A stretch of DNA of 64,000 bases from a virus, in the IMG/VR virus record IMGVR_UViG_3300031997_002780, positions 1 to 64,000 of that record. One strand, 5' to 3'. Below the pieces are notes generated by a model. It did not search any database, was not told the DNA's origin, and saw only the letters and a program-made list of their open reading frames with translations. The position numbers were made by a program, and so were the translations under genes. Shown here piece by piece: positions 1 through 6,270 of this stretch (within the stretch, counting starts at the first letter, position 1; every line of letters begins with the position of its first letter).

Positions 1-84
1 GGTAGAATGTGGAGCGAGTACGAGATTGAAGAAGTTATAGAAGGACTTGAAAAAATACTTGAACTTGCACATTCTGGAAAATAA
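1..84 (+). CDS. 3' end of a gene cut by the window edge, unknown function
   Basis: An open frame runs from the first base to a TAA at 82-84. It encodes 27 residues rich in Glu, Ile and Leu (EEVIEGLEKILEL) that look like an amphipathic helix. The start lies outside the window. The next gene begins 24 bases downstream on the same strand, so it is probably part of the same early operon. No family can be assigned from so short a tail. Confidence 0.5.
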   Translation, partial: GRMWSEYEIEEVIEGLEKILELAHSGK

Positions 85-108
85 AATTCTGTTTTTAAAA
101 GGTGAAAA

Positions 109-309
109 ATGAGCGAAGTAGTTAAGTGTGATATATGTGGTAAGATAGATGATGGTCATGCGTTAAATGGCTTTAGTAATCTATCATTTTTTGTTCAAGA
201 AGATGGTCTTTCTAAACGGAAAAATATAGACCTTTGCCCTAAACATTCGTCAGAAATGACAAATTTGATTCTAGATTGGGTAAAAAAAGAGAAAAAGAAT
301 TTTGTATAA
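109..309 (+). CDS. Small putative zinc-binding protein
   Basis: The product is 66 residues. CDICGK near residue 8 and LCPKH near residue 42 give a Cys-x2-Cys plus Cys-x2-His set able to bind one zinc ion. The rest is charged, with a Lys-rich C-terminus. The start is preceded by AAAAGGTGAAAA, a good ribosome binding site, with a GTTTTTAA element just upstream. It lies in a run of tiny same-strand early genes. Small zinc proteins of this kind are common in phage early regions and often target host factors, but nothing here shows the partner. Confidence 0.7.
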   Translation: MSEVVKCDICGKIDDGHALNGFSNLSFFVQEDGLSKRKNIDLCPKHSSEMTNLILDWVKKEKKNFV

Positions 310-334
310 AATACAGGTTTTAAGGAAAATTTTT

Positions 335-499
335 ATGAATAAAAAAATCCATATGAAAAATATTCTTGTAATAAACAAAGACAACCAAACAGGAGAAATT
401 ATATCTTGTAAATCGATGTATGAACTACTTTTAGAAGCTATTGAAGATGTTGGATGGTCAACGATAGAAATAAAAGAGACAAATAATAATATAGGCTAA
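335..499 (+). CDS. Small early protein, unknown
   Basis: The product is 54 residues. The frame is open from 302, but the ATG at 335 is preferred: it follows AAGGAAAA at a workable distance and leaves no overlap with the upstream gene. The sequence is mixed alpha/beta in appearance (ILVINKDNQTGEII) without Cys pairs, membrane segments or a recognisable motif. A GGTTTTAA element lies at 316-323. Confidence 0.55.
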   Translation: MNKKIHMKNILVINKDNQTGEIISCKSMYELLLEAIEDVGWSTIEIKETNNNIG

Positions 500-526
500 T
501 AAAAGAGAGTTTTTAATAGGAGAAAA

Positions 527-859
527 ATGAATCAATATCATTTAAAAAATTTGGGCGAATTACATAATTTCATGAGTGCATCAGTTGTAACCCCATTACA
601 AACGAAAAAGATGAATTTATACTTATTTGATATAGCTGTTTACCCATCATTTTACGATATTGGTGTATTTGATTCCTTAGATGAAATAAATGTATATATA
701 GAAAAAGTACTAGGAAAAGAGTTTCCAGTTAGATTTAAAAAAGATAACGAAGAAATATTATATAAAAAAGGAAATAGACAAATATTTTTCGGGAATACCA
801 AACTGGAAATAAATAAAGGTTATGATTATATTATAGAAGAAATCATGGAAACGGAATAA
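527..859 (+). CDS. Hypothetical early protein
   Basis: A 110-residue soluble protein of unknown function. AATAGGAGAAAA precedes the ATG, giving a clear ribosome binding site, again with a GTTTTTAA element immediately upstream. The middle contains several aromatic residues (YLFDIAVYPSFYDIGVFDSL) and the C-terminus is acidic. There is no signal peptide, membrane span or known catalytic motif. It belongs to the early cluster transcribed rightward. Confidence 0.65.
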   Translation: MNQYHLKNLGELHNFMSASVVTPLQTKKMNLYLFDIAVYPSFYDIGVFDSLDEINVYIEKVLGKEFPVRFKKDNEEILYKKGNRQIFFGNTKLEINKGYDYIIEEIMETE

Positions 860-874
860 AAGAAAGGTTTTAAT

Positions 875-1261
875 ATGACAAAAATTTTACATTTCAATCT
901 TTCGGGAAATCGTCTATTTGAGGATGAAGAACCAAACATTATTATGAAAGACTTGGGACATTGTATGGGAACTGAAACCGAAGAGGAGGATGAAAAAGCC
1001 GATGAATATTTCTATAAACACATGACAACATTAAGAGATATTTCTGTTTTGTTGAATCAAGCTTGTGGACAAGGTGTTATGTGGAATTTTTCTAGAGAAA
1101 TGGCTGATGAGTTAAAATTAGACAAGAAAGATGTTGAAATTGCTCTAGAAAATATAGTAAGAAAATATGCGGAAATGTCAGAAGAAGAAGCTAGAAAAAA
1201 ATATGATGAATTAGCCGTCTATATCAAGACAAGAGAACGTGGACCAGAAGAAATCAAATAA
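875..1261 (+). CDS. Hypothetical acidic early protein
   Basis: A 128-residue protein of unknown function. An acidic segment near residues 38-46 (TETEEEDEKADE) is followed by predicted helices, and the last third is rich in Glu and Lys. The start context is AAAGGTTTTAATATG, so the AAAGG acts as the ribosome binding site and the GGTTTTAA element is part of it. It lies 15 bases after the previous stop, consistent with one operon. Confidence 0.65.
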   Translation: MTKILHFNLSGNRLFEDEEPNIIMKDLGHCMGTETEEEDEKADEYFYKHMTTLRDISVLLNQACGQGVMWNFSREMADELKLDKKDVEIALENIVRKYAEMSEEEARKKYDELAVYIKTRERGPEEIK

Positions 1262-1279
1262 AGAAAAAGGTTTTAAAAA

Positions 1280-1438
1280 ATGAGATTACATTTTCATATT
1301 TGGAAAAATGGAAAAGAAATGCGCCTAACCCCCGAAGGACTTTGGGCACATTATAGGCGTTGTGTTATTTGTGGAAAACGACAATATCATTGGAGTTTTT
1401 GGAATTCTGATGGTTGGAAAGATGAGGTTTTAAAATGA
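1280..1438 (+). CDS. Small Cys/His-containing early protein
   Basis: A 52-residue ORF starts after AAAAAGGTTTTAAAAA and ends in an ATGA overlap with the next gene at 1435. It has a CVICGK pair at residues 28-33 and many aromatic and basic residues (HYRRC, YHWSFW), suggesting a mini zinc- or nucleic-acid-binding protein. Coding status rests on the shared start motif, the tight spacing on both sides and the stop/start overlap. Function is unknown. Confidence 0.55.
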   Translation: MRLHFHIWKNGKEMRLTPEGLWAHYRRCVICGKRQYHWSFWNSDGWKDEVLK

Positions 1439-1653
1439 AAAGCATTAAAGAAGGTAAAATAGCTTTAGATAGAAGTATGAAATATTTTAGAGGAAGAACG
1501 AGTAAATATATAACTTCTTTTGAAGATATTCGGCTAGAGGATTTATTTCCTGTTGGATATCCAGATGAAGATATAATCAACGAATATGATGAGCATTATA
1601 GAGTAAATATAGATATTTGGAACATAGAAATTATTGTTCAAACAAGGTCATAA
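1435..1653 (+). CDS. Hypothetical small early protein
   Basis: A 72-residue protein whose ATG overlaps the stop of the preceding gene (ATGA), implying translational coupling. Its start context is GAGGTTTTAAAATG. The sequence is basic at the N-terminus and acidic towards the C-terminus (PDEDIINEYDEH). No motif is recognised. An opposite-strand frame across this region lacks a ribosome binding site and was treated as a shadow. Confidence 0.55.
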   Translation: MKSIKEGKIALDRSMKYFRGRTSKYITSFEDIRLEDLFPVGYPDEDIINEYDEHYRVNIDIWNIEIIVQTRS

Positions 1654-1668
1654 AAGAGGATTTTTAAA

Positions 1669-1902
1669 ATGAGATATCATATGGCAGACACCGATGTTTT
1701 TCATAAACTGAAAGACGAAACATTCGAAATATTCTTGACCAGAACACTTAATCAGTTAATAATTTTTAATAGACCTATTGAAACAACCAGAGTTCATATA
1801 GATTTTAATGATAATACAAAAAATTCTAATTGGATTGCGGTTGATTATATTAATTTATCAAGTGAAAAAGATGATACTTTTTGTATTACAAAACGCATAT
1901 AA
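1669..1902 (+). CDS. Hypothetical small early protein
   Basis: A 77-residue protein whose ATG follows AGAGGATTTTTAAA, another version of the recurring start element. Predicted beta-rich C-terminus (NWIAVDYINLSS). Its last 32 bases overlap the start of the glycosylase-like gene at 1871. No family recognised. Confidence 0.55.
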   Translation: MRYHMADTDVFHKLKDETFEIFLTRTLNQLIIFNRPIETTRVHIDFNDNTKNSNWIAVDYINLSSEKDDTFCITKRI

Positions 1903-2284
1903 ATCAGAGAAACACCAATTTAAAAACGAAGAAGAATGGAGTCGAGAGTTGGCTAATTCTCATACTGGTAGGCGTTTAAAAGAAATGATACCGGAAGGTA
2001 AAGAATATAAGGTTATTAATTCTTCTAATATAATAGGGGATAACCCCGATTCTTGTTATGATGCAGACATAGTACATATGAAAAAATTAGTTAATGAAAT
2101 AAACCCAACCGTTATATGTGCCTGTGGTAAAGTTGCTCAAAAAGGTTGTGCGGACTTAGGTTTAATTTTTATACCTGCACCTCATCCCGCATGGAGACAA
2201 TTGTCTAAACAGGATTCGAATAATATAAAAAATCAAATTTTAAAAAAAGAGGAAAAATGGAAACAATTACAATTAGAAAAATGA
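1871..2284 (+). CDS. Uracil-DNA-glycosylase-superfamily-like protein
   Basis: The predicted protein is 137 residues from the ATG at 1871. The frame is open from 1808, but only from 1871 does it begin with a core-like strand (ILFVLQN). Seen features fit the UDG-like fold: an N-terminal ILFVLQNAY strand, a Trp-containing helix followed by TGRRLKEMIP, a VINSSNIIGD strand-turn near 48-57, a VICACGKVAQ strand and a C-terminal PHPAWR (104-109) resembling the HPS loop that grips DNA in uracil-DNA glycosylases. Members excise or bind modified bases. No catalytic Asp or Asn can be assigned with certainty, so it may be a non-enzymatic relative. It overlaps both neighbours by about 30 bases. Confidence 0.45.
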   Translation: MILFVLQNAYKSEKHQFKNEEEWSRELANSHTGRRLKEMIPEGKEYKVINSSNIIGDNPDSCYDADIVHMKKLVNEINPTVICACGKVAQKGCADLGLIFIPAPHPAWRQLSKQDSNNIKNQILKKEEKWKQLQLEK

Positions 2285-2679
2285 AACCGAAATATATCGA
2301 GGTTCAGAGTGATGAATTTGAGAATATAGAAACCTATAAAGCATCAGATGGAAAAATATTTGCTGAACTCCGTGATGCAACTCAATATGAAGCAGAATTG
2401 AAATTTGGAAAAGCAGAAAAAATATTTTTTTGGTTTCCAATGATAGATGATGTATGGTATAAAGCCAAAAATGAAGACGAATTAGAATTCTTAAAAAATC
2501 ATGTTGCCAAGACTTATGGAAGACGATATGGAGAAAGTCACCTAAAAGTTGGAGAATGGTTCACTGTTGTGCATAAAGACCGGGATGGTAATGGGAATTT
2601 AGCCGACCATTTTGTTTCTTTGAGCAAACTTAAAGAATCTTTTTATGAGTTGCTAAAAATATTAGAAACAGGAGAATAA
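2257..2679 (+). CDS. Hypothetical phage early protein
   Basis: A 140-residue soluble protein. The ATG follows AAAGAGGAAAA inside the end of the upstream gene. The N-terminal part, with YKASDGKIF and a following Ala/Tyr/Glu helix, resembles a pattern common in small phage proteins of unknown role. The middle is aromatic (FFWFPMIDDVWY). No catalytic motif is visible. It ends one base before the next gene, so it is co-transcribed with it. Confidence 0.65.
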   Translation: METITIRKMKPKYIEVQSDEFENIETYKASDGKIFAELRDATQYEAELKFGKAEKIFFWFPMIDDVWYKAKNEDELEFLKNHVAKTYGRRYGESHLKVGEWFTVVHKDRDGNGNLADHFVSLSKLKESFYELLKILETGE

Positions 2680-2680
2680 A

Positions 2681-2875
2681 ATGTCATCAAAATACAAACA
2701 ATTTTCACCTGCTGAATATAAGAATATACATGAAAAATGTTGGATTGAATTTGAATGCCCTATCTGCCATGAAGTTTTGGATACTGACTCAGAAGAAGAC
2801 CCTATTAAATGTAGTTGCGGAAGCAGATATCGTGTTTCCGCTATTTTATATCATGTAATAGACGGGAAAAAGTAA
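2681..2875 (+). CDS. Zinc-ribbon protein
   Basis: A 64-residue protein containing CPIC near residue 26 and CSCG near residue 46, a four-cysteine zinc ribbon with an acidic loop between the pairs (DTDSEEDP). The ribosome binding site AGGAG lies 6-7 bases before the ATG. The stop overlaps the next start (TAATG). Zinc ribbons of this size generally bind nucleic acid or protein partners; which applies here is not shown. Confidence 0.65.
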   Translation: MSSKYKQFSPAEYKNIHEKCWIEFECPICHEVLDTDSEEDPIKCSCGSRYRVSAILYHVIDGKK

Positions 2876-3294
2876 TGACACCCGAATTAGAATATATTGA
2901 AATTGTATTTGAAAATACTGATTCGGTTCGTATACCATCGTCTCATATTTTAGGAATGAGTTTTGAGAAAATTACAAATTATTTATGGGCAAATTTTTCG
3001 CACCAGTTGATAGAAGAAAATGTATGTGAAAAATTTGAGATAGATTTAGATAATATTGCATTAAAATATCAAACTCATTTTCAAAATATAATTGATGATG
3101 GAAAAGATGATTTTAAATATCATTTAGATGTTGCAAAAGATATTACCCATATTAATGTAAAACCAAGCAACAGAGAAGGAATATATATAGCTGTACCTTG
3201 GAAATCAGGGGAGCAAGAGACAACAAATATTTATCAAAAGACTATATTCCAAAAAGATTCTTTTATAATATCCTGTGAGAAGATAGAAGAATAA
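2875..3294 (+). CDS. Hypothetical early protein
   Basis: A 139-residue acidic protein. The start is placed at the ATG sharing an A with the upstream TAA (TAATG). The longer in-frame ORF from 2815 overlaps the zinc-ribbon gene and has no ribosome binding site. The N-terminal pattern LEYIEIVFENTDSVRIPSSHI looks like a small beta-sheet domain. Function unknown. Confidence 0.6.
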   Translation: MTPELEYIEIVFENTDSVRIPSSHILGMSFEKITNYLWANFSHQLIEENVCEKFEIDLDNIALKYQTHFQNIIDDGKDDFKYHLDVAKDITHINVKPSNREGIYIAVPWKSGEQETTNIYQKTIFQKDSFIISCEKIEE

Positions 3295-3298
3295 AACG

Positions 3299-3364
3299 AT
3301 GGAAAATATATTGGAAAAATTAAAATCAATGAATGGAGCGTTCAATTGGATAAAGAAAAATTAG
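3299..3364 (+). CDS. Possible 21-residue leader peptide
   Basis: A short ORF (MENILEKLKSMNG...) starts five bases after the upstream stop and overlaps the start of the PAPS-reductase-like gene in another frame. It would couple translation into the TTG start at 3346. Its ribosome binding site is weak, so it may be untranslated. Confidence 0.25.
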   Translation: MENILEKLKSMNGAFNWIKKN

Positions 3365-4167
3365 ATAAATCTTTAGAAATAATACAAGAAGCCAACGATA
3401 AAGCAAATGAATCCGAAACACCTTTGTTTATTAATTTTTCTGGTGGTAAGGATAGTTCCTGTTTAATTTTGCTTGCTGAACAATTAAATATTAAAACAGA
3501 ATTAATTTATATGATATCTAGACTTGAACTACCGGGAACAATTGATTTTGTCAAAGAGCAAGCTGCCCGTTTTAATTTGCCCTTGCATATGATTGACCCT
3601 GTAGAACATTACATGGGAGATTTTCCATATTGGGTACGCAGATTTAATTATTTCCCGGGTCGTCAATATACCTATTGTAGTAGCAGACTAAAATTGCGCC
3701 CCGCACGTAAGTATCTACGTGGAATTTATGGTAGAAAACATGTTTATAAAATGAATGGTGTCAGAAGGTCAGAAAGTTCAAGAAGGCAGAAGATTTATGC
3801 CAATAAACCTTATATATATCCTGATTATGAGGCTTCTGGACATTTTTTAGTAGAACCTATAAGGAATTGGTCAGGACAAGAAGTAGTAGATTTTCTCAGC
3901 GAAAATAATTTTGAAGTTCAGAAATTGTATGAAGAAGTAGGAGTAAGTGGTTGTGCGTATTGTCCGTTTTACCAGAAAGATATATATTTTCGTATTCTGA
4001 ATATCTATCCAACTATTTACGACGAAATAATTCAAGTTGAAGACGAGATAAAAAAACCATCCGTGAACGGTGGTATATTTTTACATCAATTGAAAGATGA
4101 GTTTTTTTCTAACCGCGAAGAAATTATGTCCCGATTAAACAAAAAAGGGATAAAAAATAAAAAATGA
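3346..4167 (+). CDS. PAPS reductase/ATP pyrophosphatase-family protein
   Basis: The 273-residue product carries the P-loop of ATP pyrophosphatases, SGGKDS at residues 32-37, which binds the nucleotide phosphate in PAPS reductases, thiouridylases and DndC. Further conserved points are YCSSRLKLRPA (Cys111), the basic GVRRSESSRR near 138-147 and GCAYCPF (Cys203, Cys206), a possible metal or Fe-S pair. Such phage proteins are usually annotated as PAPS reductases but may act in sulfur transfer or DNA modification. The start is TTG, chosen because GGAG lies 7 bases upstream and no ATG precedes it in frame. Its stop overlaps an HNH remnant (ATGA). No dnd partner genes are seen. Confidence 0.8.
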   Translation: MDKEKLDKSLEIIQEANDKANESETPLFINFSGGKDSSCLILLAEQLNIKTELIYMISRLELPGTIDFVKEQAARFNLPLHMIDPVEHYMGDFPYWVRRFNYFPGRQYTYCSSRLKLRPARKYLRGIYGRKHVYKMNGVRRSESSRRQKIYANKPYIYPDYEASGHFLVEPIRNWSGQEVVDFLSENNFEVQKLYEEVGVSGCAYCPFYQKDIYFRILNIYPTIYDEIIQVEDEIKKPSVNGGIFLHQLKDEFFSNREEIMSRLNKKGIKNKK

Positions 4168-4220
4168 CTCTTTTTAAAGATTTAACAGGAAAAAGATTTG
4201 GAAAATTAACCGTAATATAG
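4164..4220 (+). pseudogene. N-terminal remnant of an HNH homing endonuclease
   Basis: An ATG overlapping the upstream stop opens 18 codons, MTLFKDLTGKRFGKLTVI, then TAG. The [LT]G[KQ]RFG[KR]LTV signature is the N-terminus of many free-standing phage HNH endonucleases, and the intact HNH gene at 15063 has the related NKKFGKWTIL. The rest of such a gene is absent, so this is probably what remains after deletion. A promoter follows 36 bases downstream. Confidence 0.55.
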
Positions 4221-4255
4221 AATTTATGAATATAGACATAAAAAACAAGAAAGCC

Positions 4256-4284
4256 TTGACAAAAAGGAAATAATGTGGTATAAT
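4256..4284 (+). promoter_or_regulatory. Sigma-A-type promoter with extended -10
   Basis: TTGACA (4256-4261), a 17-base spacer and TATAAT (4279-4284) match the consensus exactly, with TGG directly before the -10 (extended -10). Transcription should begin near 4291, the start of AAGGAG, giving a leader of about 10 bases before the ATG at 4301. It drives the small genes 4301-5421. Confidence 0.85.
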
Positions 4285-4300
4285 ATAAGCAAGGAGAAAA

Positions 4301-4510
4301 ATGAGTGATTTTTATGCTGATAATCGTTATTATATAGATTTTTCAAAAATAGTTTTTATTGAGAATGGTGGTAGTTTAGTTCAAAGAGCTATATCTATAT
4401 CATTTTTAAATGGAGAAACACATACTTTTTATGAAAATGAGGACAGAGACTATAAAGCATTTATAGCTCTTAGGGCTTGGCATAACGAAAAGATTAAGGA
4501 GGTAAAATGA
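4301..4510 (+). CDS. Hypothetical small protein
   Basis: A 69-residue protein directly downstream of the strong promoter, with AAGGAG five bases before ATG. The sequence suggests a small beta-sheet (KIVFIENGG, AISISFLNGETHTFY) followed by a helix; the pattern resembles a single-domain PH-like or Sm-like fold, but this is a guess. It overlaps the next gene by ATGA. Confidence 0.6.
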   Translation: MSDFYADNRYYIDFSKIVFIENGGSLVQRAISISFLNGETHTFYENEDRDYKAFIALRAWHNEKIKEVK

Positions 4511-4755
4511 CATTGGGATTTCATTTCCTATTATTAGCAATTGGTGAAATATTAAAGATAGAAGATTATTGCACACCTCAAGATGTTCAAGACTATATTC
4601 AAAATGACGATGCTTTTGGAGTAAGACCTCCTTTAAATGATTGTAGATTGGCTTTAAAATTAATGGAAGATAGTGGGTTTGTTGTGCTTTGTGAAGACGA
4701 TAAATATTGCAGAGATAAGCACTTGTTTGATTGGAGAAAAGCACATGGATGTTGA
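4507..4755 (+). CDS. Hypothetical small protein, possibly winged-helix-like
   Basis: An 82-residue protein translationally coupled to the previous gene (ATGA). It begins with a hydrophobic stretch (TLGFHFLLLAIGEIL) and continues with TPQDVQDYI, a Pro-Pro turn, LALKLMEDSGFVVLCEDD. This helix-turn-helix-then-strand order resembles a small winged helix; no key residues confirm it. The opposite-strand frame here is a shadow. Confidence 0.5.
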   Translation: MTLGFHFLLLAIGEILKIEDYCTPQDVQDYIQNDDAFGVRPPLNDCRLALKLMEDSGFVVLCEDDKYCRDKHLFDWRKAHGC

Positions 4756-4969
4756 TGAAAAAGCATTGCCTAATTATGGAGAATTAATGAGTTTACAAGA
4801 CTTTATTCAATTTTCTGGAGAAGGATTATATACAGATAATAGTGGTAGCGGATATTATTCTGATGGGAGGATATATTGGGAAGATAAACCTGCGAAGCCA
4901 TCTGATATGGTTAGATATAAAGTAAGTTTTAATACTAAACATAGATATGTTATATGGTTTAATAAATGA
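4745..4969 (+). CDS. Hypothetical small protein
   Basis: A 74-residue protein. The ATG at 4745 is chosen because GGAG lies 8 bases upstream; the longer frame from 4673 would overlap the previous gene by 83 bases. The sequence is Gly/Tyr/Asp-rich (GLYTDNSGSGYYSDGRIYW), suggesting a small beta domain. Unknown function. Overlaps the next gene by ATGA. Confidence 0.5.
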   Translation: MDVDEKALPNYGELMSLQDFIQFSGEGLYTDNSGSGYYSDGRIYWEDKPAKPSDMVRYKVSFNTKHRYVIWFNK

Positions 4970-5181
4970 ACAAAGGGCAAGAGTATTTAGATAACTTGCT
5001 TCGAGAAATCGAACTTGCTAAAGAACAGAATAGAAATGGAATTTTTAAGATACGAGAAAAAATGAGTGATAGCACAGCTACATATGTAAGAGATTATCTT
5101 ATCTCACATACCCCTTACCGTATCGATTTCAGAAAATGTCCTGCTTGTGCTTTTGAGTGGGATATTATGGTCATATTTTAG
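4966..5181 (+). CDS. Hypothetical small protein
   Basis: A 71-residue protein, coupled to the previous gene by ATGA. The N-terminal half is a Glu/Lys/Arg-rich helix, the C-terminal part has one CPAC pair near residue 58 and a hydrophobic end (FEWDIMVIF). A single Cys pair could dimerise around a metal. No known family. Confidence 0.5.
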   Translation: MNKGQEYLDNLLREIELAKEQNRNGIFKIREKMSDSTATYVRDYLISHTPYRIDFRKCPACAFEWDIMVIF

Positions 5182-5190
5182 GATAGAAAT

Positions 5191-5421
5191 ATGGGCGAAA
5201 TAAAACAATATTGCATGTCTTGTATCTATTTTACTCCTATAAGCCCTTATGCGGGATATTGCCATATGCTAGGGGTAAGTATAGAAAAAGGTGTGGCAAT
5301 CATAGATACACTTTCAACTTTAGAGTTATTAAGAGACCATACAGGTGAAAAAATCTATGATTTTTCGGTTGTGCAAAGTCGTTTCGGATGTATATGTTAC
5401 AGAAAGATTAGTATGTTATAA
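5191..5421 (+). CDS. Small cysteine-rich protein
   Basis: A 76-residue protein with five cysteines (CMSCIYF, GYCHM, FGCICY). The spacing CxxCxYF...GYCxM is typical of small phage or prophage Cys-rich proteins that bind a metal. The upstream spacing is 9 bases and the ribosome binding site AGGATAG is moderate. Just after its stop is a perfect AAGGAGG (5420-5426). Confidence 0.55.
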   Translation: MGEIKQYCMSCIYFTPISPYAGYCHMLGVSIEKGVAIIDTLSTLELLRDHTGEKIYDFSVVQSRFGCICYRKISML

Positions 5422-5431
5422 GGAGGAACAA

Positions 5432-5470
5432 TTGCACCTTGACAAAACAGAAGAAGTGTGGTATAATTAA
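5432..5470 (+). CDS. Possible 12-residue ORF behind a perfect ribosome binding site
   Basis: AAGGAGG at 5420-5426 stands five bases before a TTG that opens 12 codons ending at 5470. The frame runs through the -35 and -10 boxes of the promoter at 5439. It could be a regulatory mini-ORF or the relic of a lost gene start; translation is unproven. Confidence 0.2.
   Translation: MHLDKTEEVWYN
5439..5467 (+). promoter_or_regulatory. Sigma-A-type promoter with extended -10
   Basis: TTGACA (5439-5444), 17-base spacer and TATAAT (5462-5467), with the same GTGTGG before the -10 box as at 4256. The expected transcription start falls at about 5474, on or next to the first ATG of the downstream gene, so its mRNA would be nearly or fully leaderless. 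Confidence 0.85.
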
Positions 5471-5473
5471 GGA

Positions 5474-5827
5474 ATGGAAAATATGAAAATTGTTATTTTA
5501 GTAGATAGTAATATACAATGTTTTGATAAGATGGTAGACTTGGTTCAAAATAAGGATATAATCCTGATTGATACCGAGCGGTGTGATGAAGCTAATGAGT
5601 ATCGATATTTAATAAAAACAATCGATGAATTCTCTAAATCTAATAGTGAAATCATGCTTGGCAAGTTCTCTGGTAGAGAGAGCGTTATTAAAGAATTAGG
5701 TGATGAGCGTTCAGAAATGATACTCGCACTAAGTTCAAAGAAGAACAGTCGACATTATGCGGGGAAACCAATCGACATGTTCTTAAATCTTATCAGTATG
5801 TTTGAAAAGGAGATTATATCGACATAA
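5474..5827 (+). CDS. Hypothetical protein from a near-leaderless transcript
   Basis: A 117-residue soluble protein (114 if the second ATG at 5483 is used). AAGGA at 5469-5473 is spaced correctly for the 5483 start, while the predicted transcription start coincides with the 5474 start. The N-terminus looks like a beta-alpha-beta unit (IVILVDSN, IILIDTERCDEANEY), as in nucleotide-binding folds, and the C-terminus is helical. No catalytic motif recognised. Confidence 0.65.
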   Translation: MENMKIVILVDSNIQCFDKMVDLVQNKDIILIDTERCDEANEYRYLIKTIDEFSKSNSEIMLGKFSGRESVIKELGDERSEMILALSSKKNSRHYAGKPIDMFLNLISMFEKEIIST

Positions 5828-5882
5828 TATATTACAAGAACAACTCATAATAATAGACAAAATTAACGAAAAAGGAGACTAT

Positions 5883-6257
5883 ATGAAAGCAAAAAGAATA
5901 TGCGGAATATATTGCATTGAAAATATTCTTGATAATAAGAAATACATAGGTTTCTCCTCAAATATCAACAGAAGATGGATAGAGCATAATTACTCATTAA
6001 AAAATAAAAAAGATACTCGCCATCTTCAAAACGCATGGGATATATACGGAAAAGAAAATTTTATATATTATTTACTTGAAACTTGCTTGCCCGAACACTT
6101 GGAAGAAAAAGAAGTATAATGGGTATCTACAATAACAGTAAATAAAAAACTTATATGGTTGGGATATTGCAAAAGCGAGGAAGATGCTGTTGAAAAATAT
6201 AACAATTATATAATTACAAATAAATTATCTAATCCACCCAATTATTTTTTAAATTAA
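5883..6257 (+). pseudogene. Degenerate GIY-YIG homing endonuclease
   Basis: The first 78 codons (5883-6119) give a GIY-YIG nuclease start: GIYCIENILDNKKYIG, NINRRWIEH and YGKENF. An in-frame TAA at 6117-6119 ends it. Reading on in the same frame, 6120-6254 encodes an AP2-like DNA-binding piece, WVSTITVNKK...EEDAVEKYNNYIITN, matching the end of the intact gene at 59676-60362 (KWVAGICLNGK...YIITNNLSNP). The NUMOD middle is missing. The simplest reading is an internal deletion that joined EKEV(Y) to the C-terminal domain and left a stop. The start at 5883 follows AAGGAGAC; the longer frame from 5802 is rejected. It sits just ahead of the RecA-like ATPase gene. Confidence 0.8.
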
Positions 6258-6270
6258 CAAAGGAGATACA

